A stretch of 64,000 nucleotides of DNA. It comes from Anarhynchus alexandrinus. Lineage: Eukaryota; Chordata; Aves; Charadriiformes; Charadriidae. Positions within the stretch are counted from its first letter, which is position 1. Each line of letters opens with the position of its first letter. The notes beneath the pieces were generated by a model that searched no databases, was not told where the DNA came from, and saw only the letters and a list, made by a program, of their open reading frames with translations. The stretch spans positions 1,191,190 to 1,255,189 of the forward strand of contig VUYV01000054.1 of NCBI GenBank assembly GCA_008711295.1, in the 5' to 3' direction. Shown here in pieces: positions 21,300 through 32,600 of this stretch. The position numbers and the translations under genes were made by a program.

Positions 21300-21802
21300 G
21301 CTCCACGATGGCACAGCCAACACACCGAGAGCATCTCTTACCTGGCACCGAGCAACTTGGGAAGCAGATTGTGGAAAGAAAGAGAGAGAGAGAGAGGATT
21401 TACCAAGGGAATGGCAAGGGGACAGTGGGCCTGTGCCTTCCACGCTGCCGGGCGAGGTGCGCTGCCGACTCCCTGCCCAGACCTGCCATGCTACCCGCGG
21501 AGATGGGACTTATGTGGGGCCCTTATCAGCCAGGCGCCCACGAGCAGCGGGGGTTCTCTGGGGGCACCCACAGCCTGGGCTCTCCACTGCCCACCCCAAC
21601 AAGGCTCCTTCTCCAGCCCAGGCTGGCTGTTGACCTGCACTGGCCAAGCTCCCCAGAGACCCCGGGGGCTGAGCCCACTGCCCAGGAGCATTGCATCCTG
21701 CTGTGCACTGTACACACGGGTGACATCAGCCCTTTGTGGCATCAGCAGATGACAGCGTGGGTACCATGGCGCTGGGTACCACACACCAGCCATGCGAGGG
21801 TG
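21300..21802 (+). other. SPATA46 5' flank
   Basis: GC-rich sequence with a short (GA)n at 21380-21396. No other exon identified. The SPATA46 promoter is presumably here or in the LTR. Confidence 0.45.
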
Positions 21803-21908
21803 ATGAAGAGCTTTGTCCTGCCCACCGTTTCCATCGGGGCCATGCCCCGCAGCACCAGGACAAGAAGCCCGGAGGCGCCGTGCCCCTGGGGCCCTGCCAG
21901 CCTGCCTG
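21803..21908 (+). CDS. SPATA46: SPATA46 exon 1
   Basis: ATG at 21803 opens MKSFVLPTVSIGAMP and the exon ends ASLP plus one base before donor GTGAGC. The start was chosen from the MxxFxL and xSLP agreement with human and from phase. Divergent, so less certain than exon 3. Confidence 0.7.
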
Positions 21909-23045
21909 GTGAGCCTGGTGCTTGCCAGCTGCAGCCAGGTGGGGACTGCAGGCAGCTGGCACTGCCTGTGGGGAGGGCTCCCCCTGCCACCCCCTGGGCA
22001 CCGCTCAGCCTCCTGCAGCACAGCGAGGGCCTGCGGGCTGACAGGCTGGAGGGGGGGGGGGTTTAGCTGAGCATCTCCTCCTGCACGAGTGGGGAAAGGA
22101 GACTGGGAACACCCAAGGCAGTGCGTGCTTTCTGGGGACATGGCGGGAAGGGGCCCTGCAGTCACACCCCACTTCTGAGCTATGCCGGTTTCTCCCCCAT
22201 GTCTTCCCAGCAGGAATCCTCAAAGCTGTGGGTGCTGCCCCCAGGAGCTCCAGCTTGCCCCCTCCATCGCTGCCCCTGTGCCAGTGCAGGTCTCCGTGGG
22301 ACGGCTCCAGTGGGCTGCCGGGTGAGCCTTGTGCTGTACTGGTGCCTCAGTGCCTGCCAGCATCCCGCACCCATCTCTACCCCTGCATCCTGTGGAGGGA
22401 GGGATGGTACCCTCCATGCCAGGGGGATGTACTGGGGCAGAGCCAGCCACCTCTGCACCCCATGGAGACAGAGAGGAAGGGTCCCCAGCACTGCTCCCAA
22501 CCCCATGGGGGGCCGGGCTCTTGCAGGGACCCCCAGACTCACTGCAGACCCTTTCCTCCGCAGCCCCGCTGGGCAGCGATCTTCCTGCCTGCACCTGCAC
22601 CATCTACCGGCCCTGGTTCTCACCCTACAGCTACTTCATGTGTACCGATGGAGCCACCCAGCAGCACCCGGGCAGCCTTTCCTCCAGCCTGGCCGTCAGC
22701 ACCCAGGAGCCCGAGGAGCTCGATGACATCTCAGAGATCGTCTGCTCCTCCTCTGGCTCCTCAGACAAGCCCCAGCCCCCCGAGAGGGACAGTCCTGCCA
22801 GCGGCAGAGCCAGCATCACGGTGCAGGACATCCTCGCTGCTTCCCAGCGGCAGCCAGTGCCTCAGTGTGGCTACCAGTGCATGTCATGCTGCCGCGTCTT
22901 CCCCACGCTGTGGTCGCTCAAGATCCACATCCAGCACAGCTCCCAGGAGGGCTACAGCTGCAAGGTGTACTACCGCAGGCTCAAGGCCCTGTGGGAGAAG
23001 GAGCACAAGGAGCAGGAGGCTGCAGCCCCCGGGGCGCCTGTGTAG
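21803..23045 (+). CDS. SPATA46: SPATA46 gene model: spermatogenesis-associated protein 46 (three exons, 231 aa)
   Basis: Coding exons 21803-21908, 22214-22321 and 22564-23045, 696 bases including TAG, so 231 aa (human about 261). The core CTIYRPWFSPYSYF, the SxxSxTxQDILAAS block and the C-terminal GYSCKVYYRRLKALWEKE are diagnostic. A C2H2-like finger, C-x2-C-x12-H-x2-H, starts at CMSCCRVFPT. Exon 1 (MKSFVLP, ending ASLP) and exon 2 (GILKAVG) line up with the human N-terminus around SLPDIAKTAV, which fixed the start and both introns; all phases agree. The mouse protein sits at the nuclear membrane of spermatids and is needed for sperm-head shaping and fertility. It lies antisense to the flanking NOS1AP/C1orf226 genes, as in human. 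Confidence 0.9.
22214..22321 (+). CDS. SPATA46: SPATA46 exon 2
   Basis: Acceptor CCCAGCAG before 22214 and donor GTGAGC after 22321. Encodes GILKAVGAAPRSSSLPP onward. Both ends have phase 1, matching exons 1 and 3. Confidence 0.72.
22564..23045 (+). CDS. SPATA46: SPATA46 exon 3 (conserved core and zinc-finger-like end)
   Basis: Acceptor CCTCCGCAG. Encodes CTIYRPWFSPYSYFMC, a Ser-rich acidic stretch, then the finger CMSCCRVFPTLWSLKIHIQH and CKVYYRRLKALWEKEHKEQE. TAG at 23043-23045. Confidence 0.96.
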
Positions 23046-23105
23046 CCCCGCCGGCCGGGCAGCCACCGCGGGAGGGCACTGCTCCATCGCTCCTGCCAGC
23101 GGCAA

Positions 23106-23111
23106 AATAAA
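23106..23111 (+). terminator. SPATA46: Poly(A) signal of SPATA46 (AATAAA)
   Basis: 61 bases after the stop codon, giving a very short 3'UTR. Confidence 0.8.
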
Positions 23112-23589
23112 ACTGCTTTTGGAGCAGCCAGCCCTGTCTGCCTGCTGCTTTTGCCTTCACAACCCTTCCGCCATCCTTTGAGAGGATCTTCCCGACTTTT
23201 GCTTCCCCAGCAACCAAAAATCTCCAGAGCCCCTTCAAGCGCTGCTCCGCATCCCTGCATCACCATGGGGTGCTCTGCAGATGCTGGGGAACGCCCCCGG
23301 CACCCTCGAGCTGTCAGGTCAGCCCTGAAACGAGCCTGCCTGGTGCAGGGGGTGAAGGGGAAGGCTGATACCCCTCTACCCCCAGCAGCATTCAGGGCAC
23401 CTCGCTCTCACAGGTAGTCTGCGGATGGCACCGCAAGCCAGGGTCCCGCAGGGGAGGATGCTTAGGTTGGAGGGGGTCTGTGCAAGGCCAAGGGATGCCA
23501 CCATGGGTGCTAGCTCCCAGCATAAAGGGGGACAGAAGTACAGAAAGAGAGAGAGTCAGCGAGAAGGAAGAGACAACAGAGAGCCTTGA
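23112..23589. other. Convergent SPATA46/NOS1AP intergenic spacer
   Basis: About 480 bases between the two inferred cleavage sites, with a purine-rich GAGAGA stretch around 23540-23580. Confidence 0.5.
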
Positions 23590-26277
23590 GAAATAGAAAG
23601 ATTTATTTAGCAAAAGCCAGTCGAGTAATGACAACACCCAAGGGTTAAGTGCACTTACATTGACAGATTGGTTTCCCAGATAGATTGAGTCAACAGTTAG
23701 TAACACGACAGTTGTAGGAAAAGAAAGGACAAAAAAATATCGCTATAAATCCCCCGCCAAGGTCCATAACAAAAGTGAGAGGCTAGAGAGGCGTCTCGGA
23801 AGCAGCGCTGAGCTAGGAGGACGATCACTTGCACATATACACCCGTGGTGTGGCGGGACACTGGCAGGGTCCCACCCATCTCCAGCAGCACCCCCTCAGC
23901 CTACGGGGCACCTGCCGCCATCCCCTGTGGGCAGAGTGCCGGGCAGGAGCCCAAGCCCACAGCTGGTCCCGACAGCTCCTCGCAGGGCACTGCCTGGGCT
24001 GCGGGTGTGCAGCAGGGACGGTCAGGAGCGGTGGCACGGGGAGATGGCTCAGCCCTGCCTGCTTTCTGAGGCAGCCCAGCTTGGAAGACACCTCCTGCCT
24101 AATGCTGCTCCTCCCGGGCTCTCCTTTCATCTGCCCTGCGTGTATGGCTGAGCTCCTGCCGTCCCCTCTCCTGCACGATCTGTCTGCCTGCATGGAAATC
24201 CCTCTCCGAGGTGGTGCACGCATCCTTACCCTGCCTGTGCCACATCCCGTGCGTGCCGCCATCTCCACCTCTCCCTCCTGGCAGGACCAGCCCCCCACTC
24301 CGTGCCTTCACCGCCAACTGCTGTGAGCTGGCAGCAGGGTGTCAGGGTCCCCAGCAGAGGGGCTGGCACACAGCTGTGCCCGCAGCGGTACGGGACAGGG
24401 CATACAAAGGTATTGGTGGCCAGAGGACAGGAGCACCTGGGTCTCAACCAGCACCTGCTCCCACTCTGCCCAGTGCAGGGGCTTCCCTGGACGCCAGGCC
24501 ATGGCTGGGGATACCAAAACGTGGCCTTCCTTCCCGCTAGGTCCCTCTACCTCCTCACAGCATCCAGCCACCTCCTGTGGTGGAGGAGCACAGCTCATAC
24601 CGACCCTGGGGGTCTCACCCACACCTCTCTCCTCAGCAGCCCTCAGTCCCGAGGGGACCGGGACAGAAAGAAGCAAAGGACCTTCCTCAGCAGCAGGGCT
24701 AAGCCCTGGAGGACAGCAAGAGCTTGTGCCCAGGAGATGCTCATCTAGGGGTTAGGTGCAGGCAGATCTAGCAGAGACAGAGCTGGTGAAGGCGAGAGCA
24801 GCAGGGAAGCAACAAAGTGAAGCAGAAGCAGGATAGGAGGGCGGACAGGGAGGCAGACAACTGTGCCAATCCCCATCTCATTGAGTGTTTCCATGGGAGC
24901 AGGGGGGACATCAGTACTCTGGCTCATACCCCTTCCACTGTGGCCTCTTAGAGGCTGCAGCACCAGGCAGCTGATAAATGTGCTTGCAGAAAAAAGACAA
25001 GCTCTGGATCCCTTGGAGGCCCCCACAGATGGGTCAGCCATGGGCATCTCAGGGTCTGGTAGGGCATCCTGAGATCTCGCATTCACTTTTCTGGAGGGTG
25101 CAAACCAGAGACATGAAGGACCCCACCCGCAGACACCAACAGTTCGCTCCTCATCGAGGGGTGGTAAGCGTGCCCATCCCTGCACTTGGCTGGTGCACTG
25201 CGTCCCCCAGCCCTGGTCCGGGGGCAAAAGGCTGCTTGGAAATGGTAGGGTTTGTCTACAAAGCAAAGCAGGGAGTTTGTGGTGATGGGGAGTGCAGGGA
25301 AGTGCTTGCAAACATGACTTGAGAGCACCAGAAAGGCTTTGAAACCTGGCAGCCATGCCAAGGAGCCCAAGGACTGGACAACGAGGGGAAGGACGCTCCA
25401 CATCCCAGTGCTGCGTGCCCCAGCTCCCTGCTCCACACCGAGCCATGCCTTCCTCTCCACACTGCAGCCTGGGAGAGGAGCGGGCAGTGCCCGCACGCCC
25501 TCCACCTGATTCAGGCAGGGACAAACTGTCCTGGAAGTGCCACAAACACCACTACCTTGCCAGAAGCTCCCTGTGTCTGACCACCCTGCATGACCTCATC
25601 TTACCTCTCACCTTCCCAGGCTCGTCCCCACTGTCCCCTCACCTCTCACTCACACGACCCACACTGACGGTGCACTGTCACCAACCCTAACCACCCTGCT
25701 AGCATGGCCCTGGCCTCATCTCCCACCCTCTCCACCTCGCAGAGAGCCAGACCCCCTGCCAGCGGCTCTGTCCCTGCTTGCTACCCCAGTGCTGCCTCCT
25801 CCGTCTCTCTTGTCCCTGCTCACTGCCCCGTGCCTGCGCTCTCATTCTCCCAGCAAAAACCTTCATTTGCTTCTCTGCTCCCCTCCCTGCAGCAGCACCA
25901 GCAGCACTGGCTAATCCGGTAGCGTCCGGAGGGGTCCTTTGCTTCTGCCCAACCTCGAAACACAACTTGCAGGGGGACAGGGACCAGGGGGTAGCACAAG
26001 CAGCTGTCAGCTCGCCATCCGATGTGAAGCAGGGATGCTCCAGCTCAGCACACAAGCCCATGCAATGCTGGAACACAGCACACCCGGCGCACCCCCTCGG
26101 CACGGCTCCGTCCTCACCTCCACACACCTTCTGGCTGTGTGCTGGAAGCCTTCTGCTCCCTCCTCCACCCTCTCTCCCTCCGGGCTGTCCCGTCCCTGCC
26201 AGGGCCAGGGGGCTACAGCCAGGGTCTGCCCCAGCTCCGGCGGGTCCCCACTGCTCCGCACCACCTCCTGCCGACCC
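23590..26277 (-). other. NOS1AP: NOS1AP 3' untranslated region
   Basis: Extends from the stop at 26278 to an AATAAA on the minus strand at 23602-23607. A UTR of about 2.7 kb is in line with the long mammalian one. No exon of another gene was recognised. Confidence 0.5.
23602..23607 (-). terminator. NOS1AP: Candidate poly(A) signal of NOS1AP
   Basis: AATAAA on the minus strand (context CTAAATAAATC). Confidence 0.45.
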
Positions 26278-26681
26278 CTACACCGCGATCTCGTCCTCCA
26301 GGCTGTCGCCCAGGTCCTGCCTGGACTGGACGTGGAGCAGGCGCGGTGGTTCCTCCTGGGACCAGGAGTCACGCTCCTCGCTCTCATCCGTGTTGGACTC
26401 GTACTCGGACGCGATGCCCGACTCGCGGAATTTGATGAGCTCCAGGCTGCCCAGCGCCGGTTCCGGGGCGGGTGGCCCCGAATCTGGCAGAAAGCGGTAG
26501 CACTCCAGCTTCACCAGACAGTCGTTCCTACCTATGGGGCTGCCCAGGGCACTGGGGAAGCCCGAGCCAGGGCCCAGCGGTGGTGGGTGGGTGTCCTCCG
26601 GCTGCGGGGTGGTCGGGTCGCAGAGGACGGGGAGGACGTTGGAGCGGAAGGTGATCTCCAGCAGACTGTCCTGGGAGCCCG
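26278..26681 (-). CDS. NOS1AP: NOS1AP exon 10 (last; PDZ ligand)
   Basis: Encodes [60 protein letters not shown] then [12 protein letters not shown] and the terminal DSLEDEIAV with TAG at 26280-26278. The C-terminal -IAV is the nNOS PDZ-binding end. Acceptor CTCTTGCAG before 26681. Confidence 0.97.
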
Positions 26682-29600
26682 CTGCAAGAGAAGGGCATGG
26701 CTGAGAGGCAGGCAGTGCCACCCAAGCGATCCCCAGCCACCACAGCTGGCTGCAGAAGGGGACGGTCTGGGACCATTTGGGTGTCGACCTCCCCACCACC
26801 ACCATTTAGAGGGGGGGTCACTTGGTACTACTGATGCCAGGAGCTGCTGCTGGCCAGCAAAGTGCCAGTTTTGAAGGATAAAAAGTTGTCTGTCTCCCAG
26901 CCCAGCTCCTGCAGGGAGCTGATGGCCATGTCTGCTGGAGAGGAAGGTCAAGGAAGGGCTCCTGGGCAGGTAAGGAGTTGGCCTAGACCATGCATCCACT
27001 GGGGAAAGTGGACATACAGCTGATGGATGTACGTGACTGCCTGTCCATACAGCCCTCCCCATGCCCCTTCCCATGCTGCATGCAAGCACCCTGCTGCACA
27101 CACAAGCCAGGCCAGAAGGGCACTAATATTCCCCTACACAAAACCCCTGGAAATGCACAAAACCCCCAAGAGAAACACCCCACACGCACGTCCTCCACAG
27201 ACCCGGCTAGCTGCAAGGGTAGAATAAGGGGCAGAAGCGCTTACTGGTGTTGTTCCCTGCCAGCTTCAGCTCCAGCTCCTGCACTTGTTTGACCAGGAGT
27301 GAGATGTGCTGCAGCAAGTCCTTGTTCTGGAGCAGGAGCTGGTGCACACGAGCCTGGGCCTCCAGTCGCGCCGCTGCCTCCGCAGCCAGCTGGTCCTTCA
27401 GCAAGTGGACCTGTGTGACAGGAGAAGAGTGGGTGAGCATGTGGGAGATGCTGCTCGAGGGCTGAGAGCTTCAGCTCCGGCCATCCCTTACTCCTCTACC
27501 ACAGCTCACTGGCATGCCACCAAATGATTTGATGAAGAAGGCATTCCCTGCGGGTACCCGCAGACGTGATGGGGAGAGCAGGGGCAGGTGGCAGTGTCAC
27601 ACCAGGGCACACTCAGAAAATCCAGCACATGGTCCCCTGGCCTCTCTGATGGAAATGCCCGAGGCAAAGGGAGGCAGCGCTGACAAAAACGTCGGTCATG
27701 CGTGTGTCTCATGAACACGTGAGGAAAGGGCAGCCCAGGAGTAACCCAGATGGATGCGGAGGAGAAGACACACTCAACCGACTGGATGATGCTGCCAGTG
27801 CATGGAGGTGCAGCCATGCACCGCGAGCCGGCCCTGGCCGAGCTGTCTTTCCGGGCAGGTTTCCCAGAGACAGTGTTTTGCACAAGGCAGGGTCCTGCCA
27901 GCGGCGTCTGTCGCGAGCAGGGGCTGGAGCATCAGAGTCACCCCAGAGCTGCAGGCGGCTCCGGCTGTGACAGGCACGACACACCTGGAGCAACACAGAT
28001 GGCAGAGCGCTGCCAAGACATGGTGGCTCTGGGGACACGAGCTGGCTGCTCATTCTGGCCCTGGGAAGCAATGCCTGGACGTTAGCTGGTGGGAGTCCAC
28101 GGACAAGAATTCCATTGATTTTTGCATAACTACCCATACACAAGCATCTATATCATCAGCACCGGGTCACAGGGAGGGTGAGACGAGACCAGCCAGGAGC
28201 CCTTGCCCAGGGGCAGCAGGGGCATCTCTCTGCTCTGAGCTCAAGCAAGAAGAGCCCCAGAAGCACACTCTGGACAAGGGGACAGCAGTGCAGAGCCACC
28301 CGGGAGCCACATCGGCTCAGCATCCCCTCCTGCCACCCACCCACGGCTCCTACAAGTGCTCCTCTCCATCAAGGATTGAACCAGCCAGGCTCACAGGGAA
28401 CCAGGAAAGCATGGACTTAAGGCAAAACAAAGTGGGGCACAGCAGCACAGTGGGATGGGGACCCTCTGCTGAATGCTGGTGGGTGAAGCAGAGGCCCCAA
28501 GCCGAGCTTGCAGAGGCGGAATCGCAATTAAACGTTAAGTGGGTGCCAAAGCTCAGTGCTGGCAGCGTCAGCCTGGAAGTCATCCTTCCTCACAGCCGGC
28601 AGCTGTCTCCATCACAGGCGCCTGCAGCAGGGCCCCGGTGATGCTCAGGTGATGCCGGGAGAAGATGCGAACAGAGCCGAAACGTCATGTCTTGCAGAGG
28701 GGCAGTGGCCCGTGCCACCAGCCCCCTGGGGACAGGACCCAGGAAGGACTCCTGGCCTTAATCCAAGAGAAGGGACTTTCACAGGTATCTGGAAACACCT
28801 TGCAAAAGGCCAATGGCATTTCATCCTCAGCCAAGTAATTACAGGCTGAGATAATTACAGGATGGTCCCAGTGGCTATAGACTCAGCACAGATCCTGGAC
28901 GGCACAGTGGATCTCCTGACTTTGTTAGTAAAGAATTAAGCCTGTGCCCATCACCACATGTTCAGAGACAAACTGACTCGGTACTTTTTGAGAGAAGATA
29001 ACAAGTGCCATTGACAGAGGTGTGATGTAATGCATTCAGTCATCTGAAAGGCATCTGACATGATAGGGCCCAATTTTTTCATTAATAAATTACAATGATA
29101 CGAAATCACCACAGAGCACGCTGAAGGGATTAGAGAGCAGCTAAGTGACAGCTCCTGGGACAAGAACCATCCTGGGGTGGGCAGAGGTCCAGAGCAAGGC
29201 GTCAGCCCTTGGAGAGAGGGGGATGAGGCCACTGGCTGCCATCCCAGTAGCCAGCCAAGAAATGGTATTCCACTATTTCAGATTTTTTTTTTTTTTTTAA
29301 TCTGGAAGTAAGAAGAGAAAGAAATTGCCACTGCAAGGCTCCGCAGGGACACAAAGACTGGGAACTACTGAAGACAAGCAGTCCCTACCACAGAGGGACC
29401 TGGCTTTGCCTGGCGAGCTTTGGCTGTAGCAACACTACACTTGGGCAGACATAAAGGATCCCCTGAGGATGCAGGTTCCTTTTCCAGAGAGAGGAGAAAG
29501 CAACTTCTCCAGCCTGTGACCCCAGAAGGCAGCAGCTCGGCCAGAAGGACCCATACTGATTTTGTGATGAGAGAAGAGGAAAGCCACAGGGAGGGACAGA

Positions 29601-32600
29601 AAGGCTGCTGGAGCCGACCGCTCAGGCCAGGAAGAAAGCCGAGCAATTGCAGAGAGCTCTGCGAGGGGTCAGGGAACAAGTAAAGCTAAGGTAATGAGTT
29701 GGATAAAGTGGCCAGAGCTGCTTAAATGAGAAATACCTGCATGGAGAACAAGTTGGCAGGGTCACTGAGGCCAGGCATTTGCAAGAACACAGGGGGCCAA
29801 AGGACCAAGAAAGCTGGTGGCACGCAGATCCTAACGCTAATCCATCTGGGCTTAACGCAGCCATCGCCGGGAGCAAGGGCACAGCGTGCCATGCTGGGAA
29901 AGTGCGATAAGAGCAGACTGTGCTGCGGAAAGAGAGGGGACACTGCCCAGCCTGCTCCCACGCCCTGGTGTCAGGGTCCACCCCGGCTCAGGTCGGGTCC
30001 ACCCTGGCTCAGGTCGGGTCCCCACCCACGCCTGTCCCCCTCCAGGCAGAGGATGCTCCGGCACCGAGGGGCTCAGTGGCCCACCCCAGCCCTGCCATTG
30101 CCCCCAGGAAAGAGAGGAGGGGAGAACCTGTGCCACGGCCACTTGCGTCTGCTGCTGCTGCTGCTGCAGGAGCTGCTGGAGAAGCTGCATTTGGTGGTGG
30201 GCAGAGAGGGGCGTCCCCAGGTCGGGCAGCTGGGCCGAGGAGGGCAGCAGCATCTTGGGTGACGCTGTCAGGATATCTTCAGGATGGAGGCAGCCCTGCA
30301 AGAAAATGATGTCCAAAGTGTGATCTCCTGCCCATTGCCACAGAGAGCTGCTAGGCACAAAGGGGCTGTGGCACAGAGCAGCCCCCCAAAATGCCCAGGA
30401 AAGAAGGTGCTGCGTTCCAAGCAAACACACACTTTGCTGGGGGTGCTGAAAAACTTTGAAGACAGCATTTTTTTCAGTTTTGACAAAAGCCAAAATACTT
30501 TTGTAGAATATTCCCCAAAAAGGCTGATGCTTCCCGTGGGAATTTCCACTTTATCAAAAACGTTTTTGGTTTTGGTGTAATTTTTATTTTTTTTTGGTGG
30601 AAAAAAAAATCCCTATCAGCTCTGCCCCAGACACTTTCCGTGTGGCTGCACATAGCTGAGCCTCGGCACGGCGCTCTCTGGGAGCGCCCCGGGCCCTGAG
30701 CCAAAGGGCAGCCCTTGCGGTGGCAGATGGCTTTGATCCGGGAGCTGGGGAATGCTGCACAATCCCTCCTGATCCCCGGGGGCCCCGGGATGCGCATCAG
30801 AGCCGTGGGACCAGGGCTGCGTTGTGCTCCAAGAATGGAGGGCAGGGACCCACGCACCTTGGCGTCAGCGTAGGCGCTCCCCTCCTTGCCCACGGCGTCG
30901 AGGTCGGTCACCCCGCGGCTGAAGTCGAGGATGTCGGCTCCGGGCAGCGGCAGCTCCACGGCGTCGATGTCCGTCTCCTCCGCCGAGGCGGCCGCCCTCT
31001 CCGCACCGGCGAGGCGGCAGGCTGCGGGAAGAACGTCAGAGCAGAGCACGGGCCGCTTAGAGCGGGGAGATTGCTATGGTGCACCCATGGTATGGTGAGC
31101 AATGCCCACTGGTCGGTCCCTCCTGCCCCCCATGCCACCCACCCTCCAGCTCTGGAGGGAAGCAGGTACGGAGCGACATGGCCACGCTTCCTGCTGCTGC
31201 TTGGGATGGGGTTTGCGGCCAAAAACACACCCAGCCCCAGCACACCAAACGTGGGGAACAGTGACCAAAACCCCTGATGTGGGAAATTTGGGCCATCAAG
31301 AGCAGAAGACACAGAGAAAGCTATAGAAAAGGTAAACAAGAGATTACAGGAGGGAAAAAAAAAAACAAAACGGATGCTCAGAAATCCCGAGGGAACTGCA
31401 TATCATGGCTGGGACATGTGTGGCGGAAAACCAAACAATGACCAGTCCAGGACAGCTCAATGATTAGGTCATTGTGACAGCGCTTGTTGCAGAGACAGGC
31501 AGGAAACTGCAGGAATCCTGTTGGGATGGGGGGGACCTAGCACCCAGCACAGGGTGGCAGGGCAGGCAACCCACACTCAGACTGGCACCAGGACCTGCCA
31601 GCATCCCGAAGGGCACTGGAGGTGTTTGACCAACCTCTCGCAAAACATCTGCCTCCCCTCCAGCGCAGCCACCGGCACCAAGGAGCACCGCAGCTCCCCG
31701 GAGCCCCGCAGAGCCCAGGGTGATGGGGCTGGACCAGCCCCCCAGCCAGGAGCATGCATCCCTGCACCCCCTGCCCACGGGGCTGAGAAGTGACGGGGGT
31801 TCCACAGGCTGCCTGCAGCCCCGGGAGCTCAATGCAAGACCCCAAATGCGGCTTTGTACGTGCTGGGAATTGCAGAGAGCCAGACCCAGCCCCACCAGCA
31901 CCTCGGGACATGGGGAAGGTCTGTGCTTAGGGGACTCTCCCCGTGGAAACGGCGAGGAAATGTTTGCAGCGTGTGCAGCCGAGCACAGAGAGCACTTAGG
32001 CACCCAGCAGAGTCCCGGGCGCTGCTAATGGGCTCCCAGCAAGGGGGAACGTCTGCGAGGATGACGGTTAACACCTAGCGAAGGCTCCTTGCTGGGCAAC
32101 ATTCCAACTTGAGCCCCACGCGCCGCAGGCCAGATTGCTGTGCAAATACATTCCCCGCAGGTGTGAGCCAGCAAGGAGCGGTATGGGAAGATGGGGACTC
32201 TGCAGATGGGAAGAAGGTGCCAGGACCCCCACGCCACCCCCGCCTCTACCCTCGCAGAGTACCTGGGACATCCAAGTCATCCCCGTTTCTCTCACTGTCT
32301 CCGTCCTCCTGCCCATCTGCGTTTTGCTGGGTGTGCTGCAGGCTCAGCTTGTGGCAGACCTCGAACGCCTGCCCCACCGTCCGGACGATGCGCATGGCTT
32401 GGCTCTGCGGCAGGGGAGGAGAGGAGAAGAGGAACACAACCTCAGCTGGGCTCCCCCTGCCCGGTGATCCCCCAGCTTGGCGCAGCTCTTGGGGGTCTCT
32501 GTGTGCTGCCACAGGGACAGAGGCACCAGAGCTCAGATCACCAGGGTGCTCCGGGCTGCAAGCTGCAGTGCAGTGCCATGGGGTCTCGCCCCAGCCGCCC

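Larger units (their letters stand above)
27411..30127 (-). other. NOS1AP: NOS1AP intron 8
   Basis: 2.7 kb intron with a 16-T run at 29283-29298 flanked by short inverted CAGATT/AATCTG, and a 21-bp tandem repeat near 29974. No coding feature. Confidence 0.85.

Noticed and set aside
21269..22066. 265-codon plus-strand frame starting in the LTR
   Set aside because: Only its part 21803-21908 is used, as SPATA46 exon 1; the rest runs across the LTR end and an intron.
30128..30295. CAG/Gln run in NOS1AP exon 8 as a possible expansion
   Set aside because: Only six Gln codons, the same as the human protein, so ordinary.
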